This document shows, piece by piece, positions 23,718 through 30,822 of a DNA stretch of 32,071 nucleotides. Under the pieces are notes generated by a model. It was not told the origin of the DNA, did no database searches, and saw only the letters and a program-made list of their open reading frames with translations. Position numbers and translations under genes: made by a program. The DNA comes from RGIG9115 sp045648165 (GTDB taxonomy: Bacteria; Bacillota; Clostridia; UBA1381), in assembly GCA_045648165.1 (NCBI GenBank), contig JAZRNL010000007.1, forward strand, positions 1 to 32,071, read 5' to 3'. Every line of letters begins with the position of its first letter. Within the stretch, counting starts at the first letter, position 1.

Positions 23718-25253
23718 TCATCCGAAATATTTTCTGTCCAGACTTCTGTATTGAATTGCTTCTGCAATATGCTCCTTCTTTATTTCCTCCGAACCTTCAA
23801 GGTCGGCAATAGTTCGTGCCACCTTAAGAATTCTGGAATGTGCACGAGCGGTAAAACCAAGATTATCAAATGCCGCCTTCATAACTGCATCTGCATCGGG
23901 GGTAAGCTTACAAAATTCCTGTATCATGCCTGCTGTGAGCTGTGAGTTTGAAAAAATTCCTTTATAATTTTTATATCGTTCAGTCTGGATTTTTCGTGTT
24001 CTGTCTACACGTTTTTTTATCACACTGCTTTTATCCCCGGAGCGGTCTGAGCTTAAATGCTCGTAGTCCACAGGCGCCACTTCAACCTGAATATCTATTC
24101 TGTCGAGAAGAGGACCTGAAATTTTGTTTCTGTAGTTATTCACCTGGGCAGGTGTACATGTACAGGGATGATTTGGGTCCCCGAAATATCCGCATTTGCA
24201 TGGGTTCATTGACGCTACCAGCATAATATTGCAAGGATATGTATGAGTTGCATTTACTCTTGAAATGGTAACTACTCTATCTTCCAGGGGTTGTCTTAAA
24301 ATTTCCAGGACATCTCGTTTGAATTCGGGGAGTTCGTCTAAAAAAAGTATTCCGTTATGTGCAAGTGAAAGCTCTCCGGGCCTTGGGATTGTGCCGCCTC
24401 CTGAAAGCCCCATTGCAGACACCGTATGATGCGGGCTTCGGAAAGGTCTTGATTTAAGGAGAGGTGTTGACGAAGGCAGAAGTCCTGCAATTGAATGTAC
24501 CTTTGTAACTTCAAGAGCCTCATCAAATGTCATATCAGGGAGTATTCCCGTCATACGTTGTGCAAGCATTGTCTTACCCGTACCGGGGCTTCCGATAAGT
24601 AAAATATTGTGGTTACCCGCCGCCGCAATTTCAAGGGCTCTTTTTACATTTTCCTGACCCTTTACGTCGGCAAAGTCAAGGATTGTATCGGGTTCTGTCT
24701 GAAAATAGCCGTCTATGTCTATACTATGTGTATCTAAAAATTCTTCACCGCTAAAATGCTTTAAGAGTGCCTCAAGGCTTTCGGTTGGGTACACCTCCAT
24801 CCCGTCAACTACCGCAGCTTCATCTGCGTTGCCCACGGGTACGAATGCTTTTTTATAACCCGCTTTATATGCAGAAATAACCATTGGCAAAACGCCGGAG
24901 ACCGACATAATTTTACCGTCAAGGGAAAGCTCACCTATAAAAACAGCATCCTCATTCCCGGTGAGGTCAATCTGCTCCGTTGCAGCAAGTATAGCAACGC
25001 TTATGGGGAAATCATAGCCTGCACCCTCTTTTTTTGTTGCTGCCGGTGCAAGATTAATCGTAACATGCTTTGATGGGAATTTGCAGCCTGAGTTCTTTAT
25101 AGCGGTTTTGGCTCTTTCCTTTGCCTCTTTAACCGCAGTATCAGGAAGCCCAATTACCTCAAGAGCAGGCATCCCGTTTGATATATCTGCCTGAACATTT
25201 ACAATAAATCCGTCAATGCCCATAAGGCCAACTGTTTTAACCTCTGCAAGCAT
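23718..25253 (-). CDS. comM: YifB/ComM-family Mg-chelatase-like AAA+ ATPase
   Basis: A 511-aa protein of the YifB/ComM family. ComM of Gram-negative competent bacteria is a branch-migration helicase for integrating transformed DNA. Seen here: an N-terminal ChlI/S5-like domain (residues 1-180; GLPDTAVKEAKERAKTAI), Walker A GSPGTGKTML, Walker B ILFLDELPEF, an arginine-finger region and a C-terminal Mg-chelatase domain with CxC pairs (NPCKCGYFGDPNHPCTC). The start is taken at 25253 (MLAEVKTVGL), since AAAGGAA lies 11 bases upstream and the A of the HAD stop codon is shared (TAATG). An upstream in-frame extension to 25316 falls inside the HAD gene and is unlikely. Confidence 0.94.
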   Translation of the reverse strand: MLAEVKTVGLMGIDGFIVNVQADISNGMPALEVIGLPDTAVKEAKERAKTAIKNSGCKFPSKHVTINLAPAATKKEGAGYDFPISVAILAATEQIDLTGNEDAVFIGELSLDGKIMSVSGVLPMVISAYKAGYKKAFVPVGNADEAAVVDGMEVYPTESLEALLKHFSGEEFLDTHSIDIDGYFQTEPDTILDFADVKGQENVKRALEIAAAGNHNILLIGSPGTGKTMLAQRMTGILPDMTFDEALEVTKVHSIAGLLPSSTPLLKSRPFRSPHHTVSAMGLSGGGTIPRPGELSLAHNGILFLDELPEFKRDVLEILRQPLEDRVVTISRVNATHTYPCNIMLVASMNPCKCGYFGDPNHPCTCTPAQVNNYRNKISGPLLDRIDIQVEVAPVDYEHLSSDRSGDKSSVIKKRVDRTRKIQTERYKNYKGIFSNSQLTAGMIQEFCKLTPDADAVMKAAFDNLGFTARAHSRILKVARTIADLEGSEEIKKEHIAEAIQYRSLDRKYFG

Positions 25254-26014
25254 TATTTCACTGTTCCTTTCTCGTCTAAGTCCTTCACGATTGCTGCAAT
25301 TACGTGCTCGTTGCAAGCAACTGTTACACGATCTGCAATTGCTTTTATATCCGGATGCCCGCTTTCGGGGGCATAGCTTATATCTGCCGCCTTCAGGAGT
25401 GACTCGTCGTTTTCCCAGTCACCTACGCCAATTGTGATTTTGGCTCCTGTTAGCTTTTTAAGCTTTTTCAGGCAATTGCCCTTGCCGCCTTCCACCGGTC
25501 TCGCTTCAAGGCCCACAGGCCAGCTTCTTTCAAATGCAAGCCAATTCCCGTATTTTTCACAAAACTCCGATTTCGCACAAAGTGCCGCATCCGCGGTGTT
25601 AAACACAAAAACCACTTTATAAACAGTTTCCGTGATATTGTCAAAATCAATGCTGAAGGGTTTATTAAAGCTGAGATTACCATTGGGAGTGAAAAATTCT
25701 ATAATGAGAGTATTTTCGTTTCGTGCCGCTTCCTTTGCCACGGCTATTGCATATTCCTTGCATTCATAGTGCTTTATTACCTCGTGGGTTTCAAAATCAC
25801 ATATAACCGAACCGTTGCAGGTAATAAGGGGAACATTAACCGGAATTCTCATCTGCTTTACAAAAGAAGGAGCGCGCCCCGTAGCCGTTGTGAACATTCC
25901 GCCGTTATCAATAAAATACCTGATTGCCGCTAAGTTTACTTCCGACACTTTCCCACCGCTGATAAGGGTGCCGTCCAGGTCGCTTACAAGTAAAATTCCG
26001 TCAAATTTACCCAT
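25253..26014 (-). CDS. Cof-type HAD-superfamily phosphatase
   Basis: A 253-aa member of the HAD superfamily. Motif I is SDLDGTLI with the nucleophile Asp12, motif II is around TTATGRAPS, and motif III/IV is KGNCLKKL with IGVGDWENDESLLKAAD. A C2-type cap domain lies between, as in Cof/YbiV sugar- or nucleotide-phosphate phosphatases; the substrate is unknown. It follows holA with no intervening base and shares one base with comM, so it is co-transcribed; nothing suggests a direct DNA role. Confidence 0.93.
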   Translation of the reverse strand: MGKFDGILLVSDLDGTLISGGKVSEVNLAAIRYFIDNGGMFTTATGRAPSFVKQMRIPVNVPLITCNGSVICDFETHEVIKHYECKEYAIAVAKEAARNENTLIIEFFTPNGNLSFNKPFSIDFDNITETVYKVVFVFNTADAALCAKSEFCEKYGNWLAFERSWPVGLEARPVEGGKGNCLKKLKKLTGAKITIGVGDWENDESLLKAADISYAPESGHPDIKAIADRVTVACNEHVIAAIVKDLDEKGTVK

Positions 26015-27046
26015 TTACTTTCCCTCCGTTCCGAATAGGGCAATTTTCTCAACCGCCTGCCACTGACTTATATTCCCCCGTTTGATGTTAAGGTCAAGCT
26101 CGACGCAAAGCATAAGTATTGCGCATAGCTTATCACGTGAAAACTTCTTTGCACCGTCTACGTATTTCTTTACGGAAAAACGGGGAACTGACAGCGCCGC
26201 CGCATAGGCCTCATAAGGCTCACTGCGCTCTGCAAGTATCTGAGCTTTCAGCATTTTACTGAAGGTTGAAAAAAGCATATATAAAATTCCGTATGGGGAT
26301 TCCTTAGCAGTTTTCAGGTCTTCAAGAAGCTGAAGCACCCGTCCGCCGTCTTTCTCCATCATACAGTCGCAAAAATCAAAAACCTTTGCTTCAAGGGAGC
26401 GAGAGGTAAGTTTGTTGATTGTGGGTGCGGTAATTTCTTCTTCTGTGTAGCCGGCAAGCTTTGAAAGCTCATTTTTAAGAGTCTGCAGTCCACGATCCGT
26501 GAGGCTTATTAAGAATGCCGCATTTTCCTTTGTGATTTTTCTGCCAAGATATTTTGCCTCTCTCATAACCCAGGTTATAAGGTCTGTATCATCCAGATGA
26601 GTAAACTCACCTGTCCAGCCTGCTTTTTGCGCCGCTTTATATACTGCGCTTCGCTTATCTACATCCGTTTCTCTGAAAATAAGTACAGTATCGTCGGTAA
26701 GGTTATTAATTTTTTCTGCATAAAAATCACGAAGCTCTGCCGATGCTTTGCTCCTGAAAGCTCCCGAATTCTTTACAACAACAAGCTTTTTGTCGGTCAT
26801 CATAGGAAACGCTTCAATTGATTCTCCGATTTCTCGGAGGGAACACTCTGCCCCATCCAGCACAATGCGGTTGAAGTCAGGAAAATCCATATCAGGAACG
26901 AGCTCTGTTATTCTGCTTATATTAAGATCTATAAGATATGTTTCTTCACCAAAAAACAGATACAGCTTTTGCAGCTTATTCTCTGAAAGCTGCTTTTTAA
27001 GCTCTGACATCTTCTCCTTTGATTCCGCTTTTTTAGAAACCGCCAT
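26015..27046 (-). CDS. holA: DNA polymerase III delta subunit
   Basis: Clamp-loader subunit that opens the beta clamp. The 343-aa product has the AAA+-like fold of the family without a functional P-loop: an N-terminal strand-helix (LYLFFGEETYLIDLNISRI), a central MTDKKLVVVKNSGAF block, the domain 2 helices, and a C-terminal collar domain (KKYVDGAKKFSRDKLCAILM). Its ATG lies 14 bases inside the 3' end of comEC with a GAGAGG ribosome binding site. The comEC-holA order is a recurrent arrangement in Firmicutes. Confidence 0.96.
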   Translation of the reverse strand: MAVSKKAESKEKMSELKKQLSENKLQKLYLFFGEETYLIDLNISRITELVPDMDFPDFNRIVLDGAECSLREIGESIEAFPMMTDKKLVVVKNSGAFRSKASAELRDFYAEKINNLTDDTVLIFRETDVDKRSAVYKAAQKAGWTGEFTHLDDTDLITWVMREAKYLGRKITKENAAFLISLTDRGLQTLKNELSKLAGYTEEEITAPTINKLTSRSLEAKVFDFCDCMMEKDGGRVLQLLEDLKTAKESPYGILYMLFSTFSKMLKAQILAERSEPYEAYAAALSVPRFSVKKYVDGAKKFSRDKLCAILMLCVELDLNIKRGNISQWQAVEKIALFGTEGK

Positions 27047-29357
27047 ATATAAACCTCTCTCTGAAACCGTATATTCGTTTTATACGGGTTTTACCTATAA
27101 TAAAATGTATATCACCTATAAGGTCGGTGCGAAGTATTTCAGTTCCTTGCTTCGCGTACCTCGCAAGGACATCATTTGATGGATGGCCGTAGGGGTTATT
27201 TTCACCAACACATATTACTCCAAAGTCTGCATCCGTTTCTTTAACAAGGCTCTCACTGCTTGAATACTTTGAGCCATGATGAGGCACTTTTATTATATCT
27301 GCCTTTGTATCGGCAATTTTTTGCTCTGCAAACGCCGATATATCACCTGTAAAAAGTATTGCCGTGTTACCACAGGTTATACGCGCCACAAGGCTTGCAT
27401 CATTTCCGCTTTTTTCCCCGTCAAAATACAAAAACTCACATTCGCCGCCTGCACGAGTGCTGACTCTTCCGGGTTCTTTGATATAATTTATCTTTATCTT
27501 TTGCTTTTCAGCTTCATTTTCTATTATATCACGGTAGTCATTATTTGGCAAGTAGTCGGGCATAAATATTTCCTTCACGGGCATATGCTTCATAACCGTT
27601 ACAACACCGTCGGCATGGTCTTTATCATAATGAGACAGGATTACGGTGTCAATTTTCCTTATTCCCTTATATTCAAGATAGGGTATAACCTCTGCCTCTC
27701 CTATATCATAGTCGGAATATGTTTCGCTGCCGCCGCCGTCTACCATCATAGTTTTACCGCCCGGGAAAGTAATAATGGCACAATCAGAATTTCCCACACT
27801 TAAAAATGTGAGCTCCGTATCGTTTATTCCATAGATGGTAACTGATGTGAAAACAATACATAGTAAAATGGTAAGTATTTCAGATAAAAAACTTTTCCTA
27901 TCTGTCAGCCGCCTGTATATACAATAGAGAATTGCATAGAAGGTTACAACAAATAATAGGCTGCAATTTCCGAAATTAAGGTAGGCAAAAGGCAGTTTTG
28001 ATGCGAATTGTGACACATTTTCCATAATTGCCGTAAAGAAGGGAACGCCCATGGCAAAAATACTTCCGCTTATAAGGAATATGCCATAACTCAAATAGAA
28101 CAAAACGTAAATTACAACAGCAAGAGGCATAAGAAAAAGCCCAAGCACCATAGACCAGGGGGTTATATGGAAGCCGTAAAAAGATGATAAAGGATAAATG
28201 CCTACCATAACGGTAAGATATAAAGATAAAAATCCCGCAAGGCGTCTGTGATGGAGCAGAGAATACAAAAACTTTCTGAGATGACCGTTAAAGCACCTTA
28301 CAATAATTGTGGCGCCAACCGATAATACAAACCCGGGCTCAGTGAGTGTAAGAGGGCTTACAAGACCTGTAAAAATAACCGTCAGATACATGGGCACCCT
28401 TATATCACCGATATGGAAAAATACCATCAACATATATGAAAATCCGAAAAACAAACATATTTTCCATGCCGAAGGGACTGCTATGTTCATAAAAAGATAT
28501 ATTATAAAAATGCATATTCCTGCAAAAAATCCGCTTTTTCTCTCGCCGAAGATTTTTCCAAGAATATAAATCAGAATTGAAATGTGCAAATAGGGGCAAT
28601 AGAGATATCGGTATGTCCCTGATTTTAGCATTGCATTTAATGTTTCATCCGGGATTTCAGTTTTATTGTTAAGCACCATAGCTTTTATAAACGGGACGGA
28701 TTTTGATGGAAATCTTCTAATGAACAGATTAGTTGTAGTGCTTAAAAACAAATTTATCCGCGATGCCGGAGATAAAGTATATTTATATTCTGCCGGTTTT
28801 ACAAATTGGGTAAACACCGAGAAAAATATACCTCTGCGCTTATTATGGGTATTGCTGTCAAAACTTGTGGAGTTACGGGGCAGAGAAACAGGTTTCAACT
28901 CACCGGTTATAACAATACTGCTCCCGGCATTCGGAACGGAGCCCATTGTGCTGACCTTTATTTTTTCCCGTATTCTGCGTATCTTATTTTCGCTTTTTAC
29001 ATACTCTGTTTCCATAATAAATGATGTGTTCTCCCCATAATTTACCGGTTCAGAGCATATCGTACCGTGAAATTCCGCCTCTTCTCCCGAAAAATAGTAT
29101 AACGGTCTCAGCGCTGTGTCTGTTTTAACTTCAGTAACAATCCAGCCGGCATATAAAAAACAAGGCACCACGCAAATTATCCATAGATTTTTGTTATGTA
29201 CAAACTTTGCCGCAAAACAAAAAGAAAGAGGAACCAAAACAAGAAATATTCCCATTATAAGCACCCAGAGATAAGGTATATGAGTTAATCCGGCAAAAAG
29301 GGAACCGGCAACAAGAGCTCCTGCCGCTACACCGGAATAAGAAACCAATTCAATCAT
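27033..29357 (-). CDS. comEC: ComEC/Rec2-family DNA-uptake channel protein
   Basis: Membrane channel for single-stranded DNA entry in natural transformation, 774 aa, the usual length. In order: N-terminal helices, a DUF4131/OB-like extracytoplasmic part (AEFHGTICSEP, then SIVITGELKPV), the competence transmembrane domain with about eight helices, and a C-terminal metallo-beta-lactamase-like domain with HYDKDHADG and VPHHGSKYS motifs. The first-helix family motif usually reading ISGLH is CPYLH here. The ATG at 29357 is preferred over 29384 because GGAG lies ten bases upstream of it; it overlaps the stop of the XRE gene. comEA is not adjacent. Confidence 0.93.
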   Translation of the reverse strand: MIELVSYSGVAAGALVAGSLFAGLTHIPYLWVLIMGIFLVLVPLSFCFAAKFVHNKNLWIICVVPCFLYAGWIVTEVKTDTALRPLYYFSGEEAEFHGTICSEPVNYGENTSFIMETEYVKSENKIRRIREKIKVSTMGSVPNAGSSIVITGELKPVSLPRNSTSFDSNTHNKRRGIFFSVFTQFVKPAEYKYTLSPASRINLFLSTTTNLFIRRFPSKSVPFIKAMVLNNKTEIPDETLNAMLKSGTYRYLYCPYLHISILIYILGKIFGERKSGFFAGICIFIIYLFMNIAVPSAWKICLFFGFSYMLMVFFHIGDIRVPMYLTVIFTGLVSPLTLTEPGFVLSVGATIIVRCFNGHLRKFLYSLLHHRRLAGFLSLYLTVMVGIYPLSSFYGFHITPWSMVLGLFLMPLAVVIYVLFYLSYGIFLISGSIFAMGVPFFTAIMENVSQFASKLPFAYLNFGNCSLLFVVTFYAILYCIYRRLTDRKSFLSEILTILLCIVFTSVTIYGINDTELTFLSVGNSDCAIITFPGGKTMMVDGGGSETYSDYDIGEAEVIPYLEYKGIRKIDTVILSHYDKDHADGVVTVMKHMPVKEIFMPDYLPNNDYRDIIENEAEKQKIKINYIKEPGRVSTRAGGECEFLYFDGEKSGNDASLVARITCGNTAILFTGDISAFAEQKIADTKADIIKVPHHGSKYSSSESLVKETDADFGVICVGENNPYGHPSNDVLARYAKQGTEILRTDLIGDIHFIIGKTRIKRIYGFRERFIYGGF

Positions 29358-29589
29358 ATTCTTTAAGCTCCAGAATTTCTTCATATGTTGTATTCAATAT
29401 TTGTTTTATAAGTATTATTTCGTCGGTATAAAGATGCCTTTGTCCAACCTCTATTTTGGCAATACTGCTTCTCGTTATGTCACAACCCATAAGCTGAAGC
29501 TTTGATGCAAGAAGCTCTTGCGTGAAGCCTGACTTTTCTCTGATATTTCTTATATTTTTTCCGACTGCTTTTTCTATATCAGAATTCAT
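29350..29589 (-). CDS. XRE-family helix-turn-helix regulator
   Basis: A 79-aa one-domain repressor-type protein: KNIRNIREKSGFTQELLASK, followed by the recognition region of the HTH_3 fold (DITRSSIAKIEVGQRHL) and IILIKQILNTTYEEIL. An excellent AGGAGGTG ribosome binding site precedes the ATG. It is the first gene of the seven-gene comEC operon and overlaps comEC by eight bases. Two copies of a palindrome, TTGCACC-N6-GGTGCAA, lie upstream, one at the predicted transcription start, so it probably represses its own operon. The inducing signal is unknown. Confidence 0.9.
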   Translation of the reverse strand: MNSDIEKAVGKNIRNIREKSGFTQELLASKLQLMGCDITRSSIAKIEVGQRHLYTDEIILIKQILNTTYEEILELKEYD

Positions 29590-29600
29590 TTAAACACCTC

Positions 29601-29621
29601 CTGCACTTGAATGGGTGCAAT
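29601..29621 (-). promoter_or_regulatory. Proximal operator of the XRE-comEC operon
   Basis: On the plus strand, CTGCACT-TGAATG-GGTGCAAT, an imperfect palindrome matching the distal copy at 17 of 21 positions. It begins two bases after the -10 box, covering the predicted transcription start and abutting the AGGAGGTG ribosome binding site. Binding would block transcription initiation. Confidence 0.7.
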
Positions 29622-29623
29622 CT

Positions 29624-29632
29624 ATTATATCA
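29624..29632 (-). promoter_or_regulatory. Extended -10 promoter of the XRE-comEC operon
   Basis: On the minus strand TGaTATAAT, with a poor -35 (ACCTAT at 17 bp). Recognition would rest on the extended -10. The transcript start falls inside the proximal operator. Confidence 0.65.
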
Positions 29633-29707
29633 TAATTTTAGAATATATAGGTAGTTTATATTATATTTTATAGGATGCGTTAATTATAATATTTATCCGT
29701 GGATTTA

Positions 29708-29728
29708 TTGCACCTAAATAGGTGCAAT
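29708..29728 (-). promoter_or_regulatory. Distal operator of the XRE-comEC operon
   Basis: TTGCACC-TAAATA-GGTGCAA is a perfect palindrome (arms of eight with the outer A/T at 29707 and 29728), 79 bp upstream of the -10. Paired with the proximal site 107 bp away, it would suit a loop or co-operative binding by a dimer. Confidence 0.65.
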
Positions 29729-29759
29729 TATGTTGATATACTATATACCATACTCCCCC

Positions 29760-29798
29760 AAAAAACAAAGCGCCGCTATAAATTTTAGCGGCGCTTTG
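29760..29798 (-). terminator. Terminator of the DUF1540 gene
   Basis: Perfect 13-base arms (CAAAGCGCCGCTA at 29766-29778 and its complement at 29786-29798), seven-base loop, followed on the minus strand by TTTTTT. It starts 12 bases past the stop codon. Confidence 0.92.
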
Positions 29799-29809
29799 TT
29801 TCGGTGGTT

Positions 29810-29980
29810 TTACTTTTTCTGAAATGAATTACAATCAGTACATTCCACCATTGTGGGGTTCATTTCATGAGTACCGATGTTTACACTGCTGAGTGTGCAG
29901 TAATTAGCATCGCCGCAATGATGCGCGCACTGCTTAACTGTACACTTGATGCTTTCATTTGCCTTGTTGCAATCAGCCAT
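29810..29980 (-). CDS. DUF1540 cysteine-rich mini-protein
   Basis: A 56-aa product that begins MADCNKANESIKCTVKQCA and ends ECTDCNSFQKK. It has seven Cys (residues 4, 13, 18, 22, 28, 47, 50) and two His (20, 21). The CTVxxC start, a central CxxxxxC and a C-terminal CxxCxSF match the DUF1540 domain, a small, probably metal-binding fold common in Clostridia, of unknown function. An AAAGGAG ribosome binding site is nine bases upstream of the ATG, and a strong terminator follows. The opposite-strand frame at 29867-30223 is a shadow. An approximately 200-nt structured leader precedes it. Confidence 0.88.
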   Translation of the reverse strand: MADCNKANESIKCTVKQCAHHCGDANYCTLSSVNIGTHEMNPTMVECTDCNSFQKK

Positions 29981-30027
29981 CTTCTCCGACTCCTTTCAAA
30001 ACCAACCGGAAAAAACCGACCAAATGT

Positions 30028-30147
30028 TTCTTCCCCGGTGGAAGAATTTCTGCGATGCTTTCATACAAAGACGGTTTTTTCCTATTTCCGAATCTTTTCC
30101 GACTTCCGCCGGCTTTGTAACACCGGCGGTATATTTCTAAACCGTCT
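30028..30147 (-). ncRNA. Candidate structured leader RNA of the DUF1540 gene
   Basis: Three perfect helices in 120 bases, read on the minus strand: AGACGGTTT (30147-30139) with AAACCGTCT (30077-30069), enclosing CCGCCGG-N10-CCGGCGG (30129-30106); then TTCTTCC-ACCGG-GGAAGAA (30046-30028). The ACCGG loop of the last hairpin can also pair with CCGGT near 30009-30005, which would allow a pseudoknot or an alternative fold next to the ribosome binding site. No known riboswitch class is recognised. No open frame with a ribosome binding site lies in 29981-30210. Confidence 0.5.
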
Positions 30148-30210
30148 GCATTACACCACTATTTTGTGCAAGCGGGAAAAATATATTCATAACTTTAAAA
30201 AATTTTTTTC

Positions 30211-30247
30211 AAAAAAACTTTAGCTGTCCCTGTATGGGACAGCTAAA
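30211..30247 (-). terminator. Terminator of the fructokinase pseudogene
   Basis: TTTAGCTGTCCC (30219-30230) and GGGACAGCTAAA (30236-30247), loop of five, followed on the minus strand by GTTTTTTTG. It starts two bases past the stop codon. Confidence 0.9.
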
Positions 30248-30249
30248 AA

Positions 30250-30652
30250 TCATTTAAGATATTTAGAAAGTTCTTTTGTATATTCGGGAACAGACTCTAA
30301 GTGTTGAACAACAAAATCACTTAGTGTAACTGCGTGGTCAAGTGCCACGTCAGTAGATTTACCTTTAAGATATGCGTTTGCATATGCTCTGCCGGAGCAA
30401 AGGTCGTAGTTCGGTATGCCATTATCCGAGATTGTAACCTGACAAACTCCTGTGGGGAAGTCGATAACAGACACAAAATTCCGGGAAAGTCCAACCTCGT
30501 CAATAGCCTTAGCAGTCTCCCTCCCAAGCTCGTCGTTACCGATTGCAGTAAGAAGAAAAGCTTCGTTTCCAAGCCTTGAAAGGTGCGCCGCAAAGCACCT
30601 TCTTTTCAGGATAAACATCCCATAATATTTCACCAAATACAAATATACTCAT
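30250..30652 (-). pseudogene. Decayed PfkB-family (fructokinase-like) kinase
   Basis: From the ATG at 30652 the frame reads MSIFVFGEILWDVYPEKKVL, then CGAPF. The continuation FAAHLSRLGNEAFLLTAIG follows in the next frame. Together these are the N-terminal signature of PfkB sugar kinases (GGAPxNFAAHLxRLG). After TISDNGIPNYDL the sequence jumps to the family's C-terminus (AYLKGKSTDVALDHAV and LSDFVVQHLESVPEYTKEL). Roughly half of a usual 310-320-aa kinase is missing, including the ATP/phosphate-binding GAGD motif with its catalytic Asp. So there are two lesions, one frameshift and one large in-frame deletion. Ribosome binding site GGGAG, promoter and terminator are still intact, which suggests recent loss. 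Confidence 0.85.
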
Positions 30653-30681
30653 GTTTAAACATCTCCCAAAATTGTTTTTCT

Positions 30682-30710
30682 ATTATATCATAAAATTACA
30701 GTCATTTCAA
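30682..30710 (-). promoter_or_regulatory. SigA-type promoter of the fructokinase pseudogene
   Basis: Minus strand: TTGAAA (30710-30705), 17-bp spacer, TATAAT (30687-30682) with upstream TG. Intact although the gene is dead. Confidence 0.8.
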
Positions 30711-30760
30711 CCCGAAAAACAACATTTTTTCGGATGTTATAAATTTATCCTGAAATTACA

Positions 30761-30788
30761 AAGGAGACACAGAACCGTCCCCTGTCTC
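30761..30788 (-). repeat. Dispersed palindromic repeat, copy 2
   Basis: 28 bases identical to 13631-13658, in the same orientation; the right arm has lost one C (TGTCTC-TT), which shortens the stem. It lies 34 bases past the stop of the minus-strand AraC gene. On that strand the stem is followed by CTTTGTAATTTC, so it is a weaker terminator candidate than copy 1. Confidence 0.8.
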
Positions 30789-30822
30789 TTATGTGAAAGG
30801 ATGGGTTGGTATGTTATATAAG

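Noticed and set aside
29867..30223. 118-codon plus-strand frame
   Set aside because: Overlaps the DUF1540 gene antisense. The minus strand has the ribosome site, the conserved Cys pattern and a terminator.
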